A model generated the notes under the pieces. That model made no database searches and was not told where the DNA came from. It worked only from the letters and a program-made list of their open reading frames with translations. Shown here piece by piece: positions 47,565 through 55,872 of a stretch of DNA of 64,000 nt; within the stretch, counting starts at the first letter, position 1, and each line of letters opens with the position of its first letter. The DNA is from CAVSWT01 sp963731745. Its GTDB lineage: Bacteria > Bacteroidota > Ignavibacteria > Ignavibacteriales > Ignavibacteriaceae. The translations under genes and the position numbers were made by a program. Where the stretch lies: positions 1-64,000 of the forward strand of contig CAVSWT010000010.1 of the NCBI GenBank assembly GCA_963731745.1, read 5' to 3'.

Positions 47565-49619
47565 CTAGGAATTTTTATCCCCGAATTTTAATTTTATACT
47601 TAAGCCATTTGTTGAATCAATCTCTCTAGTACCTTCCAATTGTAAAATTAAAGTCTCAACAAGCTGTAAGCCTAAAGATTGAGTATTTTTAATATCAAAT
47701 CCAGATGGTAATCCAACTCCATTATCGGATATTTCTAACGATAGTTCTCCATCTTTACTTCTTTGAAAGCAAATATTTATTTGATTGCCTCCAGCTTCTT
47801 TATCAGGGAATGCATATTTAAGCGAGTTGGAAATAAGTTCATTTATAATTAATCCGCAAGGTACCGCAGTGTCAATGCTGATGAATATATTGTTGACATC
47901 TATATTAAGCTTAATTAGTGCTGTGTTTACAGCAAACGAACGTAAAAGATCGTTGGTTAATTTTACTACATATTCTTTGAAGTCAATTTTTCCTAAATCT
48001 TTTGATTGGTACAATCTTTCATGAACCAAAGCGATTGATTTAACCCTGTTTTGACTTTCCTTAAACATTTTTAAAGCATCTGCATCTTTGATTTTTTTAG
48101 AATTTAAGTATAGAAGACTTGAAATCACTTGTAAGTTATTTTTCACTCTATGATGGATTTCTTTTAATAACACTTCTTTTTCTGAGAGGGAGTTCTGCAG
48201 ACTTTTAGCATGGATTTGAATTTTTTCTTGAAGTTGTGCTTGATTTATTGCAACCGATAATTGGTTAGAGAAATATAATAGTGTGTCAACATGATTGTTC
48301 TTGAATATATTTGGAGTTTTCGACAAAAGACAAATAATTCCAATTTCATTTTTTTCAATTGCCAATGGAACTGAGATATATGAGACAAGCCCTTCCTTTA
48401 GGATGTCTATTTCCATTTGATTTTTATTTTCGATCAACCTAATGTCATTTTCTAATTTATGTGTATTGAGCGGGCTGTTATTAAGATTTTCGAAATCCGG
48501 TACGGACGGATAAAATTGTGTAAAAAGCTTATTGCCATTAACTTCATCTACTTTTATTCCGTTAACTTTTATATGATCAAATTTTACATCATTAATTGCA
48601 ACTGTTGCTTCACTTATGAAACTGAAAAGCAGCGGCAATCTTGTAATAGTTTCTATTATAATTTCATCTGTAGATTTAGCTGCAATAATTCCTCGATAGA
48701 TTTTATCAAAAGTTTCTAATTGTGAATTATATTGTTTCAGAGTTTTTTCTGCAGCTAACTTTTCATTTATTTCGATTTGCAACGCCTTATTTGTTTTTTC
48801 TAATTCGGCGGTTCGTTCTTCAACTTTATATTCCAATTCTTCCTGAGAGGACTTTAATGTATCAGTCATCTTATTAAATGTTGACGCTAAATACCCTAAT
48901 TCATTTTTCGATTTTATATTTGCCCGGGCAGTTAAATCACCTTCAGAAATTCTTTTTGCAGCGTTATTTAATAATAGTATTGGCCTTGTGAGATTACCGG
49001 CAAAAATGATTGAAGCAACTAAACCTAAAACGATTGCAATTACCGCTAATATTGTTGTCCGATATGTTAACTCAGAAATACCCTGGTTGTATTTTGATAA
49101 TGAAAGGCCGACGTTAATTCTGCCCCATTCTATCCCGCTATAATTAAACGGATAGGAATAATGAAAGACATTTTGATTAACTATTTTACTATATAAAAAT
49201 TGACCAACCGAATTTTTTGTTTTCGGCAATTCTATTTCATTTCTTATGGTATCGAGTTTCCATTCATCATTTGAATGTACTAAAGCAAATCCATCTTTTC
49301 GGCTGATGATAATATAGAGTATTGAATTACTTTCTTTTATTATCTTTAAACAATGTTCAACAGTAAACGCGTAATCATTATTAATTATTGCAGTGGCCGT
49401 TACTTGTCCAATTGAGCTGGCTATATCATTCCCTTCAGAAAGCATTCTCTCTTCCATAATTTTTTTCTGAGTTGGAAGTATTCCGATAATGAAAATTAAT
49501 AGTGTACATATAATTATCAGCCATGCCAAAACGGCAGCTCTAATGATGATGCTTCTATGCCATCTTGTACGCACTAAATTTGTAGAGTTCTTTTCAACAC
49601 TCGCTTTTGGATGTTTCAT
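47565..49619 (-). CDS. Membrane histidine kinase with HAMP, GAF and HisKA_2
   Basis: This 684-residue protein has TM1 (about residues 26-50), a periplasmic sensing domain (about 50-185), TM2 (about 187-208), HAMP (about 208-262), a coiled coil with EELEYKVEERTAELEKTN, a GAF-like domain (about 300-470), and then HisKA_2 with the phospho-His in LLKEIHHRVKNNLQVISSLL (about 490). The ATPase domain has NELISNSLKYAF and DNGVGLPSGF. HisKA_2 kinases usually signal to separate receivers, such as those on the two following kinases. It is encoded directly after a periplasmic binding protein, which may supply the signal. Confidence 0.85.
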   Translation of the reverse strand: MKHPKASVEKNSTNLVRTRWHRSIIIRAAVLAWLIIICTLLIFIIGILPTQKKIMEERMLSEGNDIASSIGQVTATAIINNDYAFTVEHCLKIIKESNSILYIIISRKDGFALVHSNDEWKLDTIRNEIELPKTKNSVGQFLYSKIVNQNVFHYSYPFNYSGIEWGRINVGLSLSKYNQGISELTYRTTILAVIAIVLGLVASIIFAGNLTRPILLLNNAAKRISEGDLTARANIKSKNELGYLASTFNKMTDTLKSSQEELEYKVEERTAELEKTNKALQIEINEKLAAEKTLKQYNSQLETFDKIYRGIIAAKSTDEIIIETITRLPLLFSFISEATVAINDVKFDHIKVNGIKVDEVNGNKLFTQFYPSVPDFENLNNSPLNTHKLENDIRLIENKNQMEIDILKEGLVSYISVPLAIEKNEIGIICLLSKTPNIFKNNHVDTLLYFSNQLSVAINQAQLQEKIQIHAKSLQNSLSEKEVLLKEIHHRVKNNLQVISSLLYLNSKKIKDADALKMFKESQNRVKSIALVHERLYQSKDLGKIDFKEYVVKLTNDLLRSFAVNTALIKLNIDVNNIFISIDTAVPCGLIINELISNSLKYAFPDKEAGGNQINICFQRSKDGELSLEISDNGVGLPSGFDIKNTQSLGLQLVETLILQLEGTREIDSTNGLSIKLKFGDKNS

Positions 49620-49676
49620 TTATTCAGGTTCGTAATCATTAAAAAATTAAATAATATAACTGACGTGATTCTCATT

Positions 49677-50597
49677 TCATTTCTTATTTTTGTTTTCCAG
49701 TTCGTTATATCTTTTTAGTAAATTTTTAGTGCTTTCCAAATATTCTTCTTTGAAAGGAGAGACTTGCCTAGTTCTTAGCAGTGAAAATATTTGTTGTCCG
49801 GAAGGATATTTATCTACATCATAAGCTGCTTTTAAAACTTTTGAACTAATATTTTTAGTTAAAAAATTATCTGTAAAACATGCCATCCCATCAATAAATG
49901 GAACAGATGTCTGTATTACCTTTAAGGATTTTCCAACTTGCGGATTTAATTCACTCATGGTAACAAAAGCTGATTTTTTAACCATACATACATCAGACTG
50001 TCCAAAAAAAACTGACAGTATTACTTGAGATGGAGTTGTCCCATTTTTAATGTCACTGAAGAATGTCTCTGTATCACCTAATTTTGATTCTTTAAGAGCT
50101 ACCTCAAGCCAAATATTTGCAAGATTTGCATTTGTACCCACATAAAAATTCAGTTTTTTACTACGAAGCTCGGCCATGCTATTTATTTTATCCTTATTCC
50201 TTACAAGCAGAATAAAAGAATCCTCGTTTGGATCAACAAGAACAGGTTTAATCGGCAGCCTTGCTTTATTTTGCAGATACTCCACAGTATTGCAAATTAC
50301 CATTGAAACATCATCCTTTTGTAAATTTTTTAAGAGATCATCAATATCGGTATACAATTTAGGATTTGGTTCCATTCCCAAATTCATTCTTTTATTAATC
50401 TCTTGAGTCCAAACTTTGATTGCTACAAATGCATCGTTAATATCCACATTAACAAACATATTTTTCATCATTGCTAATGTGAAAATAATATCTTTGTCTT
50501 TTTCGTGAGTAGCCTGAGCAAATGAACTTGATAGACATGAAACAAAAAATAAGATTGCTGCTAATATTTTGGTAAAGTATTTTATTCTGATTTTCAT
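49677..50597 (-). CDS. PhnD-like periplasmic substrate-binding protein
   Basis: This 306-residue protein is secreted with a signal peptide (about 1-28, ending SSFAQ). The mature part fits the PhnD/SsuA/transferrin-type binding fold: a first lobe with VNVDINDAFVAIKVWTQEIN, then VSMVICNTVEYLQNK, SFILLVRNKDKINSMAELRS and KLNFYVGTNANLANIWL, then the return lobe with VFFGQSDVCMVKKSAFVTM. Classic PhnD feeds an ABC importer, but no permease or ATPase is nearby. Its place between a TolC-like gene and a sensor kinase suggests a sensing role. The ligand is unknown. Confidence 0.75.
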   Translation of the reverse strand: MKIRIKYFTKILAAILFFVSCLSSSFAQATHEKDKDIIFTLAMMKNMFVNVDINDAFVAIKVWTQEINKRMNLGMEPNPKLYTDIDDLLKNLQKDDVSMVICNTVEYLQNKARLPIKPVLVDPNEDSFILLVRNKDKINSMAELRSKKLNFYVGTNANLANIWLEVALKESKLGDTETFFSDIKNGTTPSQVILSVFFGQSDVCMVKKSAFVTMSELNPQVGKSLKVIQTSVPFIDGMACFTDNFLTKNISSKVLKAAYDVDKYPSGQQIFSLLRTRQVSPFKEEYLESTKNLLKRYNELENKNKK

Positions 50598-50615
50598 TAT
50601 TCTGAATTAATAAAT

Positions 50616-52028
50616 TTATTGTATAGTGATAAGTTTTTTCCCTACTATAAAATTTAAATAAGCTTGAGCTTCTATATGATCATAAAGGGCTTTTTGATAT
50701 TGTGCGTTCATGAATGATTCGATTATTTGTGATTCAATGAAATCTTTTGCTTCAACCATATCTTGATTAAACGCTCTTTCATTTAAATCTCGATTTTCAG
50801 ACGCGGTAAGTTCTGCTTGTAAAGAATTTTTAACGTTTTCTTTTGCAATAATTAATTTGTTTAGCACATCTTTAATCTGGAAAACAATTCCATCATGCAA
50901 TAATTTTTTTTGTTCGTCCATTTTTGCAATTTGCGCTTCAATTTCATTCACTTCGTTGTTAGTCCTGAATCCATTAAAAATTGAAAGCTGCATTCCAAGG
51001 CCGATGGTCCACATAGTACTATTTTCTTTATTAACGATTCCATATTTGTAGGGATTAAAATTTTGATCAAATTTTGCAAACAGAGCAATGGAAGGGAGGT
51101 AATTGCTTTTTGCTTCATCAATCTTTGCTTCATATGCACGTAAACCGGCATTTACTTTTCCCCAATCAGTATTATTCGAGTAAGCTTTATTTAGAACATC
51201 TTCAATTTCAAATTCAGATGAGTCAAATGGAATTGAATCTGATTTAATTTCAAATTCATTCTCTATTCCAATTGTAAAAATTAAAGCATCTTTAGATGTT
51301 TTAGCATTTTTTTTAAGCTCATTTACTATAGATCGAACTTGATCAACCATTAACTTATTTTTCAAATAATCTAATTTTGTTGTTGAACCCGATCCATTTT
51401 TGTACATGTTCTCTGTAATTGTTAAAGTGCCGGTCATTCTATCCAAAGCTTCATTTCCAATTTCAAATAGATTTTTTGTCAAAACAGCTGCGTAATAATA
51501 TTTAATAGTCTCGTATTCTACTTCTAAATCACTTTTTCTACAATCTTGATTAGCTGCTTCAACACCATTTTGAGCTTGTTCATTTATTGCTTGAATTTTA
51601 CCGCCAGTGTAAAGTGGATAAAGTAATTCAACGCTGCCATGAATATTTTTTTTATCCATCAATTTTACATTCTGTTGAGGAACATCAAAGCTGCCCAAAT
51701 TTAGTTCTAGACCGGGAATTGGAATTGATGGCATTTGAATTTGAAATGCCGGAAAGATAAAAAGTGCATCTTGATCATTTAGGCTGGCAGAAGCATTTAA
51801 ATTCAATTGAGGATAATAACCAGATTCAGCTTGTTTCTTTTGCGCCTTCGCTGCCTCTAAGCTGAATTTGGCAGCTTTAATTTTATGATTATGTTCTAAA
51901 CCTATCTTTATACATTCATCTAATGAATAATGAGGAATATCTGTAACTTTTGATGATTCAGCTATAACTGATTGCGGAAAATTATTATTGCAAAGAATAA
52001 TAATTAAAACTGCAAATATTATTTTCAT
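50616..52028 (-). CDS. TolC-family outer membrane protein
   Basis: This 470-residue protein has a signal peptide (about 1-23) and two OEP repeats with long helices (HYSLDECIKIGLEHNHKI at the start; IDEAKSNYLPSIALFAKFDQ in the second). It is a trimeric outer-membrane duct by family. It opens the operon with the binding protein and three kinases, and there is no adaptor or inner-membrane pump nearby. It is only distantly like the copper-region TolC-type protein at 20,238. It may serve export of an unknown compound tied to the signalling genes. Confidence 0.8.
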   Translation of the reverse strand: MKIIFAVLIIILCNNNFPQSVIAESSKVTDIPHYSLDECIKIGLEHNHKIKAAKFSLEAAKAQKKQAESGYYPQLNLNASASLNDQDALFIFPAFQIQMPSIPIPGLELNLGSFDVPQQNVKLMDKKNIHGSVELLYPLYTGGKIQAINEQAQNGVEAANQDCRKSDLEVEYETIKYYYAAVLTKNLFEIGNEALDRMTGTLTITENMYKNGSGSTTKLDYLKNKLMVDQVRSIVNELKKNAKTSKDALIFTIGIENEFEIKSDSIPFDSSEFEIEDVLNKAYSNNTDWGKVNAGLRAYEAKIDEAKSNYLPSIALFAKFDQNFNPYKYGIVNKENSTMWTIGLGMQLSIFNGFRTNNEVNEIEAQIAKMDEQKKLLHDGIVFQIKDVLNKLIIAKENVKNSLQAELTASENRDLNERAFNQDMVEAKDFIESQIIESFMNAQYQKALYDHIEAQAYLNFIVGKKLITIQ

Positions 52029-52230
52029 ATTGTTGTGTTTTTTTGAAAAAGTGAGCCGTTTCCCCTAAAGTTTTCTTGGCGAAAAGCTAATTATATTTTT
52101 GTCCGCATTTTACAAGGTTAGTATTATTTCGCAATTTATATCCCAATTAACTTGAAAATGACAGCAAAAATTTACACTTGTGTTATTATCGAAATATTAT
52201 TTATAAATTTGATTTGAAAAGGACAAAAAG

Positions 52231-52247
52231 ATTCGAAATATTCGAAT
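52231..52247. promoter_or_regulatory. Inverted repeat, possible operator of the TolC-kinase operon
   Basis: ATTCGAA and TTCGAAT flank three bases (ATA), a perfect 7-base dyad. It lies 203 bases upstream of the TolC-like start in the gap between that operon and the potassium genes. No other strong signal is seen in 52,029-52,346 apart from the terminator at 52,285. Confidence 0.35.
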
Positions 52248-52284
52248 AATTAATAAGTTTTGAGGGAGGATATATATTAAAAGT

Positions 52285-52309
52285 AAATCCGTTTGGTTAA
52301 GACGGATTT
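52285..52309 (-). terminator. Terminator of the ion-transport operon
   Basis: AAATCCGT pairs with ACGGATTT around a nine-base loop. It lies about 40 bases after the stop of the KtrA-like gene, which reads on the minus strand. T-rich flanks on both sides could let it work in either direction. Confidence 0.5.
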
Positions 52310-52346
52310 TTATACTAAAAATTAAATTTCTAGAAATCGAATTTAA

Positions 52347-53036
52347 TCATTCCAAAATCTTTTTTACATCTTTATCTTTTCCAAAAACTACTAGAACATC
52401 GTTTTCTTCAACAACGGTGCTTGCGGTTGGAACTCCGTATATTCTTTCTTTAACTATCTCATCACCTGAATCTTCATCTTTTACAACATAACTTCTTTTT
52501 AAAGTGATTAAGTTTAAATTATATCGAATTCTTAAATCAATTTCCTGCAGTGTTTTTCCTACAAACGATTTTGGAGTTCTGACTTGCACAATATTATAAT
52601 CTTCTCCAAGCGGAAAGAAATCTAATACTTCATCATTAATTAAAGTTGTCGCTATTCTTCTGGCAATTTCAAATTCAGGTGTAATAACATTATGCACACC
52701 AAGCTTTAATAAAATTTTCTCCTGAATTTTTGATGAAGCTCTTGCAATCACTTTTTTAATTCCCATTTGCAGCAGCAGCACTGAAGTTAAAATTGTGTCT
52801 TCAAAATTAGTTCCTATAGATATGATCACAGCATCAACTTTGTCTATTCCTAGCGACCTTAATCCTTTTTCTTCTGTAGAATCCATCTTAGCGGCAAAAG
52901 TAACTTTGTCTTTTATCTCCTCAATAACTTCCATGTCACTATCTATAGCAATCACTTCCGACCCATTTTCAGCGAGTGAAGTTGCCACACTCATTCCAAA
53001 ATCCCCCAAACCGATTACTGCGAATTTTCTGTTCAT
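52347..53036 (-). CDS. ktrA: Potassium uptake regulatory subunit, KtrA/TrkA-like
   Basis: This 229-residue cytoplasmic RCK protein gates the K+ channel encoded just upstream. The N-terminal Rossmann domain has GLGDFGMSVATSLAENGSEV, an acidic residue in IAIDSDME for nucleotide binding, and AVIISIGTNFEDTIL. A C-terminal TrkA_C domain (about 140-229) reads VRTPKSFVGKTL and DVLVVFGKDKDVKKI. It matches the single-unit KtrA size rather than the double-unit TrkA. It is the last gene of the five-gene ion operon, 12 bases after the KtrB-like gene. Confidence 0.85.
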   Translation of the reverse strand: MNRKFAVIGLGDFGMSVATSLAENGSEVIAIDSDMEVIEEIKDKVTFAAKMDSTEEKGLRSLGIDKVDAVIISIGTNFEDTILTSVLLLQMGIKKVIARASSKIQEKILLKLGVHNVITPEFEIARRIATTLINDEVLDFFPLGEDYNIVQVRTPKSFVGKTLQEIDLRIRYNLNLITLKRSYVVKDEDSGDEIVKERIYGVPTASTVVEENDVLVVFGKDKDVKKILE

Positions 53037-53048
53037 TTTTTCTTCCTT

Positions 53049-54815
53049 TTAAAGAGTGGAGATATTTTCAGTTGGTAAATCATAAACTTTTGGTTCTTTA
53101 GTTTTAAGTACACTATATATAAAGGCAAATGGACCGACTCTTCCAATTAACATTAAAAGTGTGATAATTACTTTCCCGGCATCGGATAAACTTGATGTAA
53201 TTCCTCTAGATAATCCGACAGTTCCAAATGCACTGAATGCTTCAAATGCAATATCTAGTAAACTTTTCTTTTCAGAAATGGTTAATAAAAAAATACCTAA
53301 TGTAATAATTGCAATACTAGCTAATGTTTTTATTAAGGCTCTTAATACAATTTCATTTGGAATAGTTCTATTACCAATTGTAACATTTTTTTCATTTCTT
53401 AAAAAGGAAAGAGTCGAAAAAATAAGAATTGAAAATGTTGTAGTTTTTATTCCACCGCCTGTGCCGCCGGGAGAAGCTCCTACAAACATCAAAAACAAAA
53501 AAAGTATAGTAGTTGCAATTGAAAATTTTGATATATCAATTGTATTAAACCCAGCAGTTCTTGCAGTTACAGATTGGAAATAAGCCGCATCAATTTTTTG
53601 CCAAAGGCTGAATTGTGTTAATGAATTATTATATTCTAAAAGAAAAGTAAAGATGGTGCCTGCTACAATTAATATTATTGTGGTATAAAGAATCAATTTT
53701 ATTTGTAATGATAATTTAAATCTAAATTTTCCAAATGCTGTTCTAATGCTTTTAATGCTCAACAAACTCATGATTGTCGGAAAACCAATTCCGCCTAAAA
53801 TTATAAGAAAGCTTATAGTAGTTGTATAAACATAATTATTTCGAACCGAAGGATCGAACAAATTTAAAGTGAAGAGAGAAAAACCAGCGTTACAAAACGC
53901 CGAGATGGAATGAAAGATTGAACTGAATATTGCCTCTCCAATATTACTGGTAGTTTGCGCAACGCTTTGAAATAAAATTATCGCTCCGATTCCCTCTATG
54001 ATAAAAGTTATTAATGCTAAATAAGCAAGCACTTTTGTTATGGCTCCAACATTTTCCTCATCCATTAAATCTCTTAATAAAATTCTTTCTTTTATTCCCA
54101 TTCCTCCCGACAAAAATAACGCGAAGAAAGTGGTGAAAGTCATTAACCCTAATCCACCAACCTGGAATAAAAATAGTATAACAATTTGCCCAAACTTTGT
54201 AAAATAGGTCGCAGTATCCACTGTGATTAATCCGGTTACGCAGACGGCACTTGTAGAAGTAAATAAGGCATCAAAAAAGGACATGCTGCCACTCACTGTG
54301 GAAGCTGGAAGTAAAAGTAATAGAGTTCCTAAAGTTATTAAAAAGACAAAACTCAAAACAAAGAGGCGTGAAGGATGAATTTTTAATTGAAGTACTTTTT
54401 TATTGTATCTTAATCCGCCTGAAATCAATCCGAAAATAATATAAATCTGTGCGAACACAATGTATAGAAAAGCAATGTCTTTGAAATGCAACGCGCTTCC
54501 AAGCCTTTTAATTAGACTATGCCCGAGTAGTATTAAAACCCCTTCAACTATAATAAATAAAATAATTAATGTTTCAATTTTGTGGGATTTAATATGTTCT
54601 AATTTATTTGCGGATATGAATAATTGGATAAACTGGTATAAAATAAAAATCAGTACAACGCCGATTGAAATATAATGCAGGATTGCAGCATCATCTTTTG
54701 AAATGCTGAATCCATATTCAGCAACAATGGAAGCCAGCCCAATAATACTGGTTATTACAATGATGATTCTTAATATATGATCGAGTTTAGATTTACTATG
54801 TTCGTTCATCAGCAA
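53049..54815 (-). CDS. ktrB: Potassium uptake channel subunit, KtrB/TrkH-like
   Basis: This 588-residue membrane protein has four selectivity-filter loops, each with the key Gly: SAVCVTGLIT, SAFCNAGFSLF, TARTAGFNTID and AFGTVGLSRG. The usual KtrB is about 450 residues; here about 130 extra N-terminal residues add three or four membrane helices, a layout seen in some Bacteroidota TrkH proteins. It works with the KtrA-like gate. Na+-coupled K+ uptake is the typical role. It is 16 bases downstream of the MscS-type gene. Confidence 0.85.
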   Translation of the reverse strand: MLMNEHSKSKLDHILRIIIVITSIIGLASIVAEYGFSISKDDAAILHYISIGVVLIFILYQFIQLFISANKLEHIKSHKIETLIILFIIVEGVLILLGHSLIKRLGSALHFKDIAFLYIVFAQIYIIFGLISGGLRYNKKVLQLKIHPSRLFVLSFVFLITLGTLLLLLPASTVSGSMSFFDALFTSTSAVCVTGLITVDTATYFTKFGQIVILFLFQVGGLGLMTFTTFFALFLSGGMGIKERILLRDLMDEENVGAITKVLAYLALITFIIEGIGAIILFQSVAQTTSNIGEAIFSSIFHSISAFCNAGFSLFTLNLFDPSVRNNYVYTTTISFLIILGGIGFPTIMSLLSIKSIRTAFGKFRFKLSLQIKLILYTTIILIVAGTIFTFLLEYNNSLTQFSLWQKIDAAYFQSVTARTAGFNTIDISKFSIATTILFLFLMFVGASPGGTGGGIKTTTFSILIFSTLSFLRNEKNVTIGNRTIPNEIVLRALIKTLASIAIITLGIFLLTISEKKSLLDIAFEAFSAFGTVGLSRGITSSLSDAGKVIITLLMLIGRVGPFAFIYSVLKTKEPKVYDLPTENISTL

Positions 54816-54831
54816 ATATCATTTCAAATAA

Positions 54832-55866
54832 TTAATCATGTTTTTCAGGTTTATTATTTAGCTCTTTTAATAAATAATTATTTATTGAATCAATCAATTC
54901 ATTTTCAAACCGGGAATCAAACAAATACAAATTCACTTCATATTTATTAATATTTTGTGTGAAATCTGCTTTTGATAAATATACTTTTACTTCCTTTTTG
55001 CTGAACGTATACGGCGAGGAAATAGCAGCGTCTCGCAATAATGAAACTATAATCTGACTGTCATTCGAAGAAGGGAATTCAAATTCTAAAGACATTAACT
55101 GTTCTCTCTTCCCGACATTAATATTTTCCACAATATTTGTCAGGAATAAAGAATTCGGAATATAAATAACACTGTTTTCGCCGCTTAAAATTTTTGTCGA
55201 TCTCCACCCGATACTTTGCACTTCACCATAATGATCTAAAATTCGTATAAAGTTGCCTTTCTCAAAAGGCCTCATTATTGAAATAAAAATTCCACCAATA
55301 AAATTCTTAAGTAAAGGAAGTAATGAAACTCCAATAATTATTATTGCCACTATAATAATTACTAAAGTGATTTCTTTAGTATCGCCTAAAAGTATACTTA
55401 AAATTAAATAAATAATAAAAAACCAAACAAAAGCACGGGCTGCAATTAAAATCGATTGCAGTAAGGGCAAACGCTCTTTGGCTAATGGAGAATTTCTCAA
55501 TGAATCTAAAAGTCTTAAAAGTAGATAACCGAAGACAACAATGAAAATTATTTCCAGCACAGTCCAGAAAGTTATTTGTCCGACGACTTTTAATTGTTTG
55601 AAGAAAGAACCATCAGGTGAGATTTTAGGAGAATTAGAAATTGGTGAAATCTTTTTTACTGAAACGGAATCTTTTTTTATGTCTTCTTTTAATTTGGTTT
55701 TAACTGATTCAGGCCGGGCAATATTTACAGTTTCAATTTTTGTTACGTAGACGGTATCTTGCAAAAGAAAATTTTGAACAGTCTTATTTAAAAGTGTATC
55801 CATCTCCTGCGGGAAGACAGAAATCGTCAAAACGATAAAAGGAAATATTTTTAATAGTGATTTCAA
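54832..55866 (-). CDS. MscS-family mechanosensitive channel
   Basis: This 344-residue protein has a signal-like N-terminus (about 1-18) followed by a soluble stretch (20-85), then four membrane helices (about 88-190). The pore helix and beta domain are typical of MscS: LPLLKNFIGGIFISIMRPFE, VQSIGWRSTKILSGENSVI, PNSLFLTNIVENI (about 185-255). It opens upon membrane stretch to release solutes after osmotic downshift. In this operon it joins K+ uptake and cation/proton antiport, so an osmotic or ionic homeostasis set is likely. Confidence 0.85.
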   Translation of the reverse strand: MKSLLKIFPFIVLTISVFPQEMDTLLNKTVQNFLLQDTVYVTKIETVNIARPESVKTKLKEDIKKDSVSVKKISPISNSPKISPDGSFFKQLKVVGQITFWTVLEIIFIVVFGYLLLRLLDSLRNSPLAKERLPLLQSILIAARAFVWFFIIYLILSILLGDTKEITLVIIIVAIIIIGVSLLPLLKNFIGGIFISIMRPFEKGNFIRILDHYGEVQSIGWRSTKILSGENSVIYIPNSLFLTNIVENINVGKREQLMSLEFEFPSSNDSQIIVSLLRDAAISSPYTFSKKEVKVYLSKADFTQNINKYEVNLYLFDSRFENELIDSINNYLLKELNNKPEKHD

Positions 55867-55872
55867 AATAAT

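Noticed and set aside
53161..53583. 140-residue plus-strand open frame
   Set aside because: It lies wholly antisense to the well-conserved KtrB-like gene, and its composition mirrors that gene.
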